Source: an uncultured Acetatifactor sp. (GTDB lineage: Bacteria; Bacillota; Clostridia; Lachnospirales; Lachnospiraceae). From it: a stretch of 64,000 nt of DNA. The translations under genes were made by a program, and so were the position numbers. The stretch lies in NCBI GenBank assembly GCA_944383825.1, contig CALWRA010000014.1:1-64000 (forward strand). Direction: 5' to 3'. Positions within the stretch are counted from its first letter, which is position 1. Every line of letters starts with the position of its first letter. The notes under the pieces were generated by a model that worked only from the letters and a program-made list of their open reading frames with translations, had not been told where the DNA came from and ran no database searches. This document shows positions 15,970 to 23,671 of this stretch, in pieces.

Positions 15970-17076
15970 GTGAGCGATTATATGAAAAGAATTGATTTGA
16001 AAAGGGATTATCTGGCCCACAGGGCGGAATATCTGAAGGCCATAGAGGCGGTGTGTGAGGAGACAGCTTTTTCCGGAGGGATCTACGCTGACGTTTTTGA
16101 CAAGGAATTTGCGGCATATGTGGGAACCGAATATGCCTGCGGAGTAAACAACGGTACCTCGGCACTCCATTGCGCCATGCTGGCTTTGGGAGTGGGGGAG
16201 GGGGACGAGGTAATCGTACCGGCCAACACATATATTGCCACTGCCTGGGGGGTGACTTATACGGGAGCGGTTCCCGTCTTTGCCGACTGTACCAGAGATA
16301 CATGGGAGATCGATCCACAAGATGCGGCGAAAAAAATTACATCCAAAACAAAGGGGATAATCGGCGTACATTTGTACGGACAGCCCTTCGACTATGCGGG
16401 AATACGGCGGCTGGCGGACCGGCACGGTCTTTTTGTGGTGGAGGATTGCGCTCAGGCCCACGGAGCAAAATTCCAGGGGAAAAATGTGGGCACTTTGGGA
16501 GAAATGGGATGCTTCAGCTTTTATCCCGGCAAAAATTTGTATGCCTTCGGTGAAGGAGGCAGCGTTACCTGTGACAGAGAGGAATATTACAGCCACATTA
16601 CCCGCCTGAAAAACCAGGGATGTGATGTGCGATATTACCACGATGAGGTGGGGTATAACTACCGCCTGGAAGGAATTCAGGGGGCGGTGCTTTCCGTCAG
16701 TCTGAAGTATCTTCCCGAGTGGACTGCCAAAAGGCAGAAGATCGGAAAGCGTTATCTTGAGGAAATTACCAATCCCTTGATTACCATGCAGGCCCACCCC
16801 GCCGACACGGAGCCGGTATTTCATCTGTTTGTCATTACCGTGCCTGACAGGGACGAATTTGTGAGTTATATGGCGGATGCGAATGTGGAGTGCAGCCTTC
16901 ATTATCCTGTTCCGTGTCATCTGCAGAGGGCGTATGCCCATTTGGGTTATCGGAGGGGAGATTGCCCGAATGCAGAGTATCTTTCAGAACACTGCGTCAC
17001 GCTTCCTCTGTTTCCCGAAATGAGGGAAGAAGAGATTGAGCGAGTGATCGGTCTTTGCAACGCTTACAGGGGATAG
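15970..17076 (+). CDS. DegT/DnrJ-type sugar aminotransferase (FdtB-like)
   Basis: A PLP enzyme that transfers an amino group from glutamate to a nucleotide-linked keto sugar. In the 368-residue protein the catalytic lysine is Lys188 in FYPGKNLYAFGEGG. VEDCAQAHGA (157-166) and NNGTSALH (60-67) are the PLP-phosphate and substrate regions. The overall pattern (VHLYGQPFD, RIDLKRDYLAH start) is closest to 3-keto-sugar aminotransferases such as FdtB/QdtB. I chose GTG 15970 because AGGAGG lies 7 bp upstream; an ATG at 15934 would add 12 residues and lacks a ribosome site. The acetyltransferase 16 bp downstream is a natural next step. The dTDP-sugar precursor enzymes are not in the window. Confidence 0.82.
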   Translation: MSDYMKRIDLKRDYLAHRAEYLKAIEAVCEETAFSGGIYADVFDKEFAAYVGTEYACGVNNGTSALHCAMLALGVGEGDEVIVPANTYIATAWGVTYTGAVPVFADCTRDTWEIDPQDAAKKITSKTKGIIGVHLYGQPFDYAGIRRLADRHGLFVVEDCAQAHGAKFQGKNVGTLGEMGCFSFYPGKNLYAFGEGGSVTCDREEYYSHITRLKNQGCDVRYYHDEVGYNYRLEGIQGAVLSVSLKYLPEWTAKRQKIGKRYLEEITNPLITMQAHPADTEPVFHLFVITVPDRDEFVSYMADANVECSLHYPVPCHLQRAYAHLGYRRGDCPNAEYLSEHCVTLPLFPEMREEEIERVIGLCNAYRG

Positions 17077-17092
17077 GATAAAAGGAGAGCTT

Positions 17093-17713
17093 ATGAGCCA
17101 TTACAGAGATGAGGAAACGGGAATTTTTCTGCGTCCCATGACCCTGGAGGACACGGATTTAATTATTGAATGGAGAAACAGCAGATCCGTGTGTTCCAAT
17201 TTTATATATCAGGAGCCTTTTACAAGGAAGGGGCATGAAAATTGGATTCATACCATGATAGATACCGGTAGAGCCGTGCAGATGATTATCTGCCTGATGG
17301 ATGACGGCCGCCCTGTTGGCTCTGTGTATATCAGGGATATTGACAGGCGGCATAATAAGGCGGAATATGGAATTTTTATCGGAGATCCTTCCGCCAGGGG
17401 ACGGGGAGCAGGTACGGCGGCCGCAAGGCTGATGCTTAGATACTGCTTTGAGGAGGAAAGGCTCCATCGGATTTTTCTGAGGGCCTTCGCCGACAATGTA
17501 CAGGCTCTCCGAAGCTATGAGAAGGCCGGTTTTGTGCGGGAGGCCTACTTGAAGGATGATGTCCGCATAGATGGAATATATCGGGATATTGTGTTGATGG
17601 CAGCCCTTCATCACGAAGAAAAAAATCACCAGGAAAAGGACAAAGGAGAAGTCGGAATGAAAGTCCGGCATGAAAAAAACAGAACAGACCTGGAAAAAGG
17701 AAGGATAAGATGA
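17093..17713 (+). CDS. GNAT acetyltransferase, RimJ/RimL type
   Basis: A 206-residue acyl-CoA-dependent N-acyltransferase. Residues 12-165 form the GNAT fold: FLRPMTLEDTDLIIEWRN at the start, the acetyl-CoA loop in GDPSARGRGAGTAAARLM (about 100-117), and NVQALRSYEKAGF near 140, as in PseH and other sugar-amine acetyltransferases. Immediately downstream of an aminotransferase, it most likely acylates the amino sugar made there. The last 35 residues are a highly charged Lys/Glu-rich tail not usual for the family. AAAGGAG precedes the ATG at 5 bp, and the stop overlaps the next gene by ATGA. A second, more PseH-like GNAT is at 44645. Confidence 0.78.
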   Translation: MSHYRDEETGIFLRPMTLEDTDLIIEWRNSRSVCSNFIYQEPFTRKGHENWIHTMIDTGRAVQMIICLMDDGRPVGSVYIRDIDRRHNKAEYGIFIGDPSARGRGAGTAAARLMLRYCFEEERLHRIFLRAFADNVQALRSYEKAGFVREAYLKDDVRIDGIYRDIVLMAALHHEEKNHQEKDKGEVGMKVRHEKNRTDLEKGRIR

Positions 17714-18642
17714 AAAAAGTCAGTTTTGTAATTCCCTGTTACCGCTCTTCCCATACTCTGCTCCATGTAGTAGAGGAGATCGACGCAAAAATGAAGGAAA
17801 TGAACGGGTATGACTATGATATTTTTCTGGTCAACGACTGCTCTCCGGACGATACTCTTACGGTCATCAGACAGCTTTGCGGGGAAAGGAAGAATATCAA
17901 GGGAATCAGCTTTTCGCGTAATTTTGGGCAGCACGCGGCGCTAATGGCAGGACTGCGCTTTTCTGACGGCGATTATGTGATCTGTCTTGACGATGACGGA
18001 CAGACGCCGGCGGATGAGGCGGACAAGCTGTTGGAAAAGCTGGAAGAAGGCTGGGACGCGGTATATGCAAAATACGATCACAAGCAGCATACAGCGTTCA
18101 GAAATCTGGGCAGCAGGGTGAATGAACGAATGACCAGGATGATGCTGGGAAAGCCGGCGGATTTATATATTTCCAGCTATTTTGGAGTGAGAAGATTTGT
18201 GGTGGAAGATATGATCCGCTATGAAAATTCTTATCCCTATGTGATTGGGCTGGTGCTGCGGGCTACAAAAAACATCACCAATGTTTCCGTGCATCACAGA
18301 GAGCGGGAGGAGGGAAGCTCGGGCTATACGCTGAAAAAACTTTTGGGGCTGTGGTTTAACGGTTTTACCGCCTTTTCCGTAAAGCCTCTGCGGATGGCAA
18401 CAGCCATTGGAGGAACCTTTGCGGGCATCGGCTTTTTATACGGTATCTATACGATTTTAAAGCGCCTCATAAATCCGGATGTGCCCATGGGCTTCAGCTC
18501 CTTAATGTCGGCAGTCGTGTTTTTCGGCGGCATGATCATGGTAATGCTTGGACTGATTGGGGAATATATCGGGAGAATTTATATCAGCTTGAATAATTCG
18601 CCCCAGTATGTGATCCGGGAGAGGATTAACTTAGAGGAGTAG
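17710..18642 (+). CDS. GtrB/ArnC-type undecaprenyl-phosphate sugar transferase
   Basis: A 310-residue GT2 with all hallmarks of GtrB/ArnC enzymes: SFVIPCYRSSHTLLHVV, VNDCSPDDT, ISFSRNFGQHAALMAGL, the metal-binding LDDDGQTPADEA at about 96-107, and two membrane helices (about 235-260 and 270-295) followed by the typical EYIGRIYISLNNSPQYVIRE tail. It makes a polyprenyl-phosphate monosaccharide in the cytoplasm for use outside. The likely user is the membrane protein 19 bp downstream. No GtrA/GtcA flippase gene accompanies it, although such trios are usual. Confidence 0.85.
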   Translation: MKKVSFVIPCYRSSHTLLHVVEEIDAKMKEMNGYDYDIFLVNDCSPDDTLTVIRQLCGERKNIKGISFSRNFGQHAALMAGLRFSDGDYVICLDDDGQTPADEADKLLEKLEEGWDAVYAKYDHKQHTAFRNLGSRVNERMTRMMLGKPADLYISSYFGVRRFVVEDMIRYENSYPYVIGLVLRATKNITNVSVHHREREEGSSGYTLKKLLGLWFNGFTAFSVKPLRMATAIGGTFAGIGFLYGIYTILKRLINPDVPMGFSSLMSAVVFFGGMIMVMLGLIGEYIGRIYISLNNSPQYVIRERINLEE

Positions 18643-18660
18643 AAAGGAACGGGGCGAGTT

Positions 18661-20313
18661 ATGGAAAAATTTGTAGTATGGTGGAAGCGGGATAAGCGGT
18701 ATCTTCTCCTTGTAAAAGCGGTTTTGATGGGAATTTTGCCCATATTGTGCTGTCTTGTGACTTGCGCTGCCCAGGGAAAAACCATAGGAGATGTGTATCT
18801 CCCAAATTCTGAATGGAATGACGAGCTTTTTTATTTTAAGCAGGTGGAGGGAATCGTTCATTACGGGTACCCACAGGGGTATTTTGGATTTAACGAAAGC
18901 CATGCGCTGAAGCTCTCCTTTGCGGCCTGGAGCCCTGTTCTGGTTTTTCCCTGGGTGGTTTGGGGACTTCTTTTCGGCTGGAATCTCCTGTCTCCTATTC
19001 TCTGCAACATTCTGCTTTTGACTGCGGCTATGGTCCTGTTTGTATGTCTGGTGAAGCCTTCCTGGAGGCAGCTGGGAGTTCTGACTCTGCTTTTTTGTCT
19101 GTATACCCATTTTGTGCGGTATATGCTTTCAGCCATGCCGGAAATCATCTGCATGAGCCTTCTGATTCTGTTTTACGCCATTGCGGTCAATTATCTGAAC
19201 AGGGAAAAAACATATAAATTAGTCCTTTTGTTTCTTCTTGGGAGTGTTCTCACGCTGATGCGGCCCTATATGCTGCTGTTCTTGCTGCTTCCGGTGTATT
19301 TTTGGGTGAGAAAGGCTGGCTGGAAGGGGCTTTTGGGCTCCTTGGGGGTGATTGCTGTAGTGGGTGCGGGCTATGCCATGACCAAGCGTTATCTGGGCGC
19401 GGAATATTTTACGCCGCTGTTTTTTACCGACTGGATCACCACCTTTTTTGACCAGGGGATCGGTGCCGGCATCCATAACTTTTTTGGAACCCTATATTGG
19501 ATGGGCAGGGAATTTCTGAACCATACCAGACAGGGTTTCCAATACGGCCTTGCGTCGGGAGCGTTTTTTGGAGGGTACCTGGTGATGATGGCAGTTCTTC
19601 TTTGGCAGACTATGGCAGATTATCTATGGCTTCGCAGGGAGAAAAGAAGGGAGCAGGAGAGGGGAAAAGTGCAGGAAGACGAAGCGGAGCATAACAAAGT
19701 AAAAAATCTCCTGATGATTGAAGGGCATCTTGCCCTGTGCTTTGTTGGCATGCTGTTTGCCCTCCTTTTAATGTATAAGCTTACGGAGGGGAGCAAGCAT
19801 CTTCTCACCTTTATGGCTGTGGGAATCTTTGTGATCAGCCTTATGAAAACCAGGCTTTACAAAAAGGCGGTTCTCATGGGAGCTGTGTTCGCTTATCTGT
19901 ATTCCTATATGGCAGTGAACCCCTATGATTATCAGGTGCCCTTTGAAAACCAGGACAGAGCCGCCCAGCTTTCACAGTGGGAGGAAGCGATTGCGGAGGA
20001 GCTCTCTCTTGTGACACGTGATACGCCGAATTATGAAAATGTGGTAATCTGGCTGCTAAACGACAACACGCCTGAGGGCGCCAGAACCCTAAACTGGCAG
20101 CTTCTTTACGCTCTTCCCAGGGGATTTGGTATAAGCTGCTGTGACCCGGGGTATGTGACAGAAAATTTTGATCGGCTTCAGAGCCGTTACCTTGCCGTGG
20201 TGCCCGAAGGAACCGTGGATGAAATGTGCCTGGAGGCCGGATACCGGGAGATTTACAGGGACAAAGACATGGCGCTGTATGAGAGAGCCTCGGAATTTCA
20301 GTCTATGCAATAG
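18661..20313 (+). CDS. Polytopic membrane protein, GT-C-like
   Basis: A 550-residue integral membrane protein with about 11 helices. After the first helix comes an outer loop with acidic residues (SEWNDELFYFKQVEGIVHYG), as in GT-C glycosyltransferases. A basic cytoplasmic loop (REKRREQERGK) is at about residue 325. The C-terminal 130 residues after the last helix form an outer soluble domain (VTRDTPNYENVVIWLLNDN, LAVVPEGTVDEMC). Placed after a GtrB-type gene, it is the probable transferase using that lipid-linked sugar; this is inferred. AAAGGA precedes the start. It is the last gene of the 10475-20313 operon and is followed by a decayed gene. Confidence 0.6.
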   Translation: MEKFVVWWKRDKRYLLLVKAVLMGILPILCCLVTCAAQGKTIGDVYLPNSEWNDELFYFKQVEGIVHYGYPQGYFGFNESHALKLSFAAWSPVLVFPWVVWGLLFGWNLLSPILCNILLLTAAMVLFVCLVKPSWRQLGVLTLLFCLYTHFVRYMLSAMPEIICMSLLILFYAIAVNYLNREKTYKLVLLFLLGSVLTLMRPYMLLFLLLPVYFWVRKAGWKGLLGSLGVIAVVGAGYAMTKRYLGAEYFTPLFFTDWITTFFDQGIGAGIHNFFGTLYWMGREFLNHTRQGFQYGLASGAFFGGYLVMMAVLLWQTMADYLWLRREKRREQERGKVQEDEAEHNKVKNLLMIEGHLALCFVGMLFALLLMYKLTEGSKHLLTFMAVGIFVISLMKTRLYKKAVLMGAVFAYLYSYMAVNPYDYQVPFENQDRAAQLSQWEEAIAEELSLVTRDTPNYENVVIWLLNDNTPEGARTLNWQLLYALPRGFGISCCDPGYVTENFDRLQSRYLAVVPEGTVDEMCLEAGYREIYRDKDMALYERASEFQSMQ

Positions 20314-20330
20314 AGGAAGGGGCGTTTAAC

Positions 20331-20508
20331 ATGACGGACGAAAAAATTTTCAAAACTGCGTCATTGGTTGGCTGACCGGCTACACCGCCGCAGAAATTGA
20401 AAAAGCGGCGGACTCTTCAACAACATACGGTTTTTTTCGAAATGCAGGCTGATTGCCGGTGTGATGTGCGGCGCAGGTAAACCTATGGAAAAAATTCTGC
20501 CTGGTTAA
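20331..20508 (+). pseudogene. Decayed DUF2200-family gene
   Basis: Three pieces in shifting frames match the order of a DUF2200 protein: MTDEKIFK at the start, then GWLTGYTAAEIEKAA with a GFFRNA segment, then LIAGVMCGAGKPMEKIL before a stop at 20506-20508. The family, as I remember it, has about 110-120 residues beginning near KI(Y/F) and containing WLTGY, a VxCGV segment and a C-terminal AMEKILRK. Here roughly half the length is missing, including the region between KIFK and WLTGY, and at least two frame changes occur. It is a relic unrelated to glycan synthesis and marks a site of past rearrangement between two convergent operons. Confidence 0.7.
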
Positions 20509-20540
20509 CCGCCGCCGCCGTTAACGCAATGGCATCATAT

Positions 20541-20566
20541 GGCAATACATATTACCAGGTATTGCT
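20541..20566. terminator. Inverted repeat between convergent genes
   Basis: GGCAATAC (20541-20548) and GTATTGCT (20559-20566) form a 7-8 bp stem just past the pseC stop. There is no T tract on either strand, so it is only a possible terminator or decay-protecting hairpin. Confidence 0.3.
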
Positions 20567-20569
20567 GGT

Positions 20570-21763
20570 TCATTTCCTGTAATGCCAGATAATTTTCTTT
20601 ACTGCAGAAACCACATCCTGAAGGTCTTTGTCTGTCAGGGAATAGTAGAGCGGAAGGCTCATGACCTCCGAGTAATACTTTTCCGCATGGGGACAAAGGC
20701 CTTTTTTGTATCCCAGCTTTTCGTAGTAGGAATGCCAGTATACGGGCAGATAGTGTACTTGAGAATAAATCCCTTCTGCGCGGAGGGCATCAAAAAATTG
20801 TCTTCGGCTGCAGGTTAAGGTTTCGCTGTGAAGCCGGAGGATATACAGGTGTCTGGTGGTGTCGGACTGGGGAATTTCCTTTTGTATCTGTATCTGGGGG
20901 ATCTCGGAAAAGGCTTCGTCATATAATTTTACAATTTCCTTTCTCCTCCTGGAAAAGAGTTCCAGTTTTTTGAGCTGGCTGGAAAGCAAAGCCGCCTGAA
21001 ATTCTGTCATGCGATAGTTGAAGCCGTAGCCGACCTGTTCGTTATACCATGGATCGTCCGTAGGGTGTGCCATCTGAGAGCGATCCCGTGTAATTCCATG
21101 GGCATGGGCGAGCACCAGCCTTTTATACAAATTTTCATCATTTGTGGTGACGGCTCCCCCTTCTCCCGCGGTAACGGTTTTTACGGGATGAAAGCTGAAG
21201 GTAGTCATATGGGCTATGCTGCCCACCGGCTGTCCGTTGTATTTGGTTCCGATGGAGTGAGCCGCGTCCTCAATCAGGGTCAGGCCATGGTGGCGGCAGA
21301 TACTGCGGATAGGATCAAGGTCTGCTGCCTGCCCGGTAAAATCCACTGCTACCACCGCTTTTGTTCTGGGCGTGATATGAGCCTCGATGGAAGCCGGATC
21401 AATGTTATAGGTCTCGGGATTGATGTCTGCAAACACCGGTTTTCCTCCGCAGTAGAGGATGCAGTTTGCGGAAGCCGCAAAGGTGATGGGCGTTGTGATG
21501 ACCTCGTCCCCTTCCTGGATTCCGGCCGCCATGGCGGCAATATGCAGAGCTGCGGTGCCATTGCTTACGGCAACGCAGTATCCGGCGCCTGTCAGATCGC
21601 AAAGCTCCTTTTCCAATTTTTCGATACGGGGGCCGCAGGTTAGATAATCGCTGCGCAGGGTGGCTGCAACAGCTTCCACATCCGTTTCATCAATATACTG
21701 CTTTCCATAGCTTAAGGGAGTCTCCCTTACGGGAATGCCTCCGTTGATTGCCAGCTTTTCCAT
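20570..21763 (-). CDS. pseC: UDP-4-amino-4,6-dideoxy-AltNAc transaminase, PseC
   Basis: Second step of pseudaminic acid synthesis: PLP-dependent amination of the PseB product. In the 397-residue protein, LAINGGIPVRETPLSYGKQYID opens as PseC proteins do, NGTAALH is at 69-74, IEDAAHSIGTKY holds the PLP Asp, and the catalytic Lys is Lys195 in FHPVKTVTAGEGG. DYLTCGPRIEKLE and GYGFNYRMTEFQAAL are also characteristic. ATG 21763 is preferred to the ATG 12 bases upstream because GGAGG sits 5 bp before it, overlapping the upstream ATG. It has a promoter of its own and stands on the opposite strand from pseB, 13 kb away. Confidence 0.93.
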   Translation of the reverse strand: MEKLAINGGIPVRETPLSYGKQYIDETDVEAVAATLRSDYLTCGPRIEKLEKELCDLTGAGYCVAVSNGTAALHIAAMAAGIQEGDEVITTPITFAASANCILYCGGKPVFADINPETYNIDPASIEAHITPRTKAVVAVDFTGQAADLDPIRSICRHHGLTLIEDAAHSIGTKYNGQPVGSIAHMTTFSFHPVKTVTAGEGGAVTTNDENLYKRLVLAHAHGITRDRSQMAHPTDDPWYNEQVGYGFNYRMTEFQAALLSSQLKKLELFSRRRKEIVKLYDEAFSEIPQIQIQKEIPQSDTTRHLYILRLHSETLTCSRRQFFDALRAEGIYSQVHYLPVYWHSYYEKLGYKKGLCPHAEKYYSEVMSLPLYYSLTDKDLQDVVSAVKKIIWHYRK

Positions 21764-21805
21764 ATTTACCTCCATTCTGAAGCGTTTTACGCTGTTTCTG
21801 ATATT

Positions 21806-21833
21806 ACTATAGCACAGGGCAGGGCAAACGCAA
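21806..21833 (-). promoter_or_regulatory. Promoter of pseC
   Basis: Minus strand TTGCGT (21828-21833), a 16-bp spacer and TATAGT (21806-21811). A small hairpin, AGCGT-N3-ACGCT (21781-21793), lies in the predicted leader close to the ribosome site. Confidence 0.55.
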
Positions 21834-21837
21834 GGGT

Positions 21838-23445
21838 CTAAGGCTGCGCTGAACCATAGGACTTCAGTGTCTGTACGGAATCATACAGAAATACCTGGTA
21901 GCTGTGGTCTTCATAAATCAGCTCCCCGTTCTGTATGGAGGCCGCATCCGCATAGGCGGTCGTCTCTTCCCGCGTCAGCAAAAGAAAGACCGGGCCGTCA
22001 TGATAACCCGCTTCATAGTATTTTGCAGGGGAAGACCATTTGAAATCATTGAGATTTTGAGGATCCCATACGTTGGCGATCTCAACCCGGCCATTGGTGA
22101 GCTCTGTGATGATATTGCCGTTGTCATAGGTGGCAAAGCCAAAATGATAATTGTTTTCTGCCAGGAACTGAGCCACCTGCCTTTTGGAAGCATTCTTGTC
22201 CACTGTAATTTCCGACAAAACCGTCTTGCCCGTACCGATCAGAAGACATCCCCCCAACAGGATTCCCAGAAAAATCCGGTCAAACAGCAGCTTTTCCTCT
22301 GCAAAATAGAAAGCCAGAACCGGGAGGGCAAAGATAAATACAGTGATATAATACCGGGGCACCAGAGTACTTGTGGTGAATAGAAAGGCAAAGCAGTTCA
22401 CAAAGAAGGAGACTGCCAGGAATAAAACCGTAAAAAAGCGTTCTCCTTCAACTTTTCGGAAGCATTTGACGGTACAGAAGATCAGAATGCACAGAAAGAC
22501 AAAGGAGGTCAGGGAAACCAGACCCCGAAGAGAAATCACGCCTCTGTCGGGGATATAGCCAAACAGCATAAGAAGAGCGCCCACTGCATTCTGCAGCCGG
22601 TCCAACAGCACCCCATCGTAAATGGCGATGAAATTGGTGGACTCATAAGTCTGAAAGCTGTAATGCCTGCTGATATACAAAACGTTTACGCCATAGCCTG
22701 CAATGGCGCCCGCAAAGCCCAACAGGCTGTAAAAAATGCAGGCCATGCTTTTGCTTCGGAGCAGGGATTGCAGTCTTACCCTGGAGGGAAAATGCCGGAA
22801 TTCCTGGAACTCGTCGGAACGAATGCAAAAGAGGAAGGCTGTAAGCACGAGAGGACAGAGCATGGCCAGCAAGTATCGGATACCGGAAACGCCGCATATC
22901 AGCGAAAGAGCCAGATACAGCAAAAGAAGCAGCCATCTTGGGGCCCTTCCCTTCTCTTCCCGTTTCCAAAGCCGGAGAAACATTCCGAAATAGAAAAACA
23001 GAATGATCACATGAGAAAGATAGGTGTTGCCTATCTGCATGTGGAGCATCATGGTTTCCGAAAAAGGAAGCAGAAGGAGAAGAGAGGTCAGAATCCCTGC
23101 TTTCCAGGTGATTTTCAAAGGCTTTATAAAATAAAAATAGGAACCCAGCAAAAGACCGTAAAAAACCAGGTTGGTGACAGTGCGGATTCCATGCCAGTTG
23201 TCCATAATCCGAAAAAGGGGCCCCATGATCAAATGTGTGTACAAAAACCGGAACTCAGTGGAATAGCACCAGTCAGGAGAGGCGAAAATACGCCCCTCCT
23301 GAGCGAGAAGTCTGGAAAAAATCATTTCTGCAGCCATATCTGAATCCAGCCAGTGATCCTGGAAAAACAGATTGAGAATAGTCAGCAGACAAAGCGCCAG
23401 GATTAACAAAAAATAAGGATAGTATTTAAAAAACTTCTGTTTCAT
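21838..23445 (-). CDS. Polytopic membrane protein, GT-C-like
   Basis: A 535-residue integral membrane protein with an N-terminal helix at about 9-28, then an outer loop with acidic residues (DHWLDSDMAAEMIFSRLLA) in the place of the GT-C catalytic Asp. About ten further helices follow, and a C-terminal outer domain of about 130 residues (SEITVDKNASKRQVAQFL onward, with VWDPQNLNDFKW and YEDHSYQVFLYDSV). I do not recognise the family by name. It precedes pseC on the same strand with 74 bp between them and its own promoter, so it may be partly co-transcribed with pseC. A transferase using a polyprenyl-phosphate donor is the best guess. Confidence 0.58.
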   Translation of the reverse strand: MKQKFFKYYPYFLLILALCLLTILNLFFQDHWLDSDMAAEMIFSRLLAQEGRIFASPDWCYSTEFRFLYTHLIMGPLFRIMDNWHGIRTVTNLVFYGLLLGSYFYFIKPLKITWKAGILTSLLLLLPFSETMMLHMQIGNTYLSHVIILFFYFGMFLRLWKREEKGRAPRWLLLLLYLALSLICGVSGIRYLLAMLCPLVLTAFLFCIRSDEFQEFRHFPSRVRLQSLLRSKSMACIFYSLLGFAGAIAGYGVNVLYISRHYSFQTYESTNFIAIYDGVLLDRLQNAVGALLMLFGYIPDRGVISLRGLVSLTSFVFLCILIFCTVKCFRKVEGERFFTVLFLAVSFFVNCFAFLFTTSTLVPRYYITVFIFALPVLAFYFAEEKLLFDRIFLGILLGGCLLIGTGKTVLSEITVDKNASKRQVAQFLAENNYHFGFATYDNGNIITELTNGRVEIANVWDPQNLNDFKWSSPAKYYEAGYHDGPVFLLLTREETTAYADAASIQNGELIYEDHSYQVFLYDSVQTLKSYGSAQP

Positions 23446-23499
23446 TTCTTCCGTTTCCTTTCCGGAGACTGTTTACATGCACTGAATTGACCTTTATAA

Positions 23500-23527
23500 A
23501 GTATATCACATCGGCCGGAGATTTCAA
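23500..23527 (-). promoter_or_regulatory. Promoter of the 21838-23445 gene
   Basis: Minus strand TTGAAA (23522-23527), a 16-bp spacer and TATACT (23500-23505) with an extended TGA before the -10. It diverges from the plus-strand promoter at 23585. Confidence 0.55.
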
Positions 23528-23584
23528 ATAAGATTACACCGCAAAGAAGGCTTTCCTGTAAAGAGTGGAGCAGGATGGCTTTAT

Positions 23585-23613
23585 TTGCCTTTTCTCATAT
23601 GTTATGATACAAT
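23585..23613 (+). promoter_or_regulatory. Promoter of the 23672 operon
   Basis: TTGCCT (23585-23590), a 17-bp spacer and TACAAT (23608-23613). It should start transcription near 23620, directly at the hairpin 23621-23635, and drive the run of membrane-protein genes that follows. Confidence 0.6.
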
Positions 23614-23620
23614 CATTTGT

Positions 23621-23635
23621 ACCGCCGAAGGCGGT
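23621..23635 (+). promoter_or_regulatory. 5'-terminal hairpin of the 23672 transcript
   Basis: ACCGCC-GAA-GGCGGT is a perfect 6-bp stem at the predicted 5' end of the mRNA. It could protect the transcript from decay or bind a factor. It resembles the GC-rich second stems found before the genes at 38328 and 48307. Confidence 0.4.
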
Positions 23636-23671
23636 GCGATTCATAATGGAAGACCCCGGGGGTAGCGATTT

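Noticed and set aside
15919..16941. 340-codon frame opposite the FdtB-like aminotransferase
   Set aside because: Antisense to a strongly supported PLP enzyme; the translation shows no domain and is rich in His, Pro and Ser as shadow frames are.
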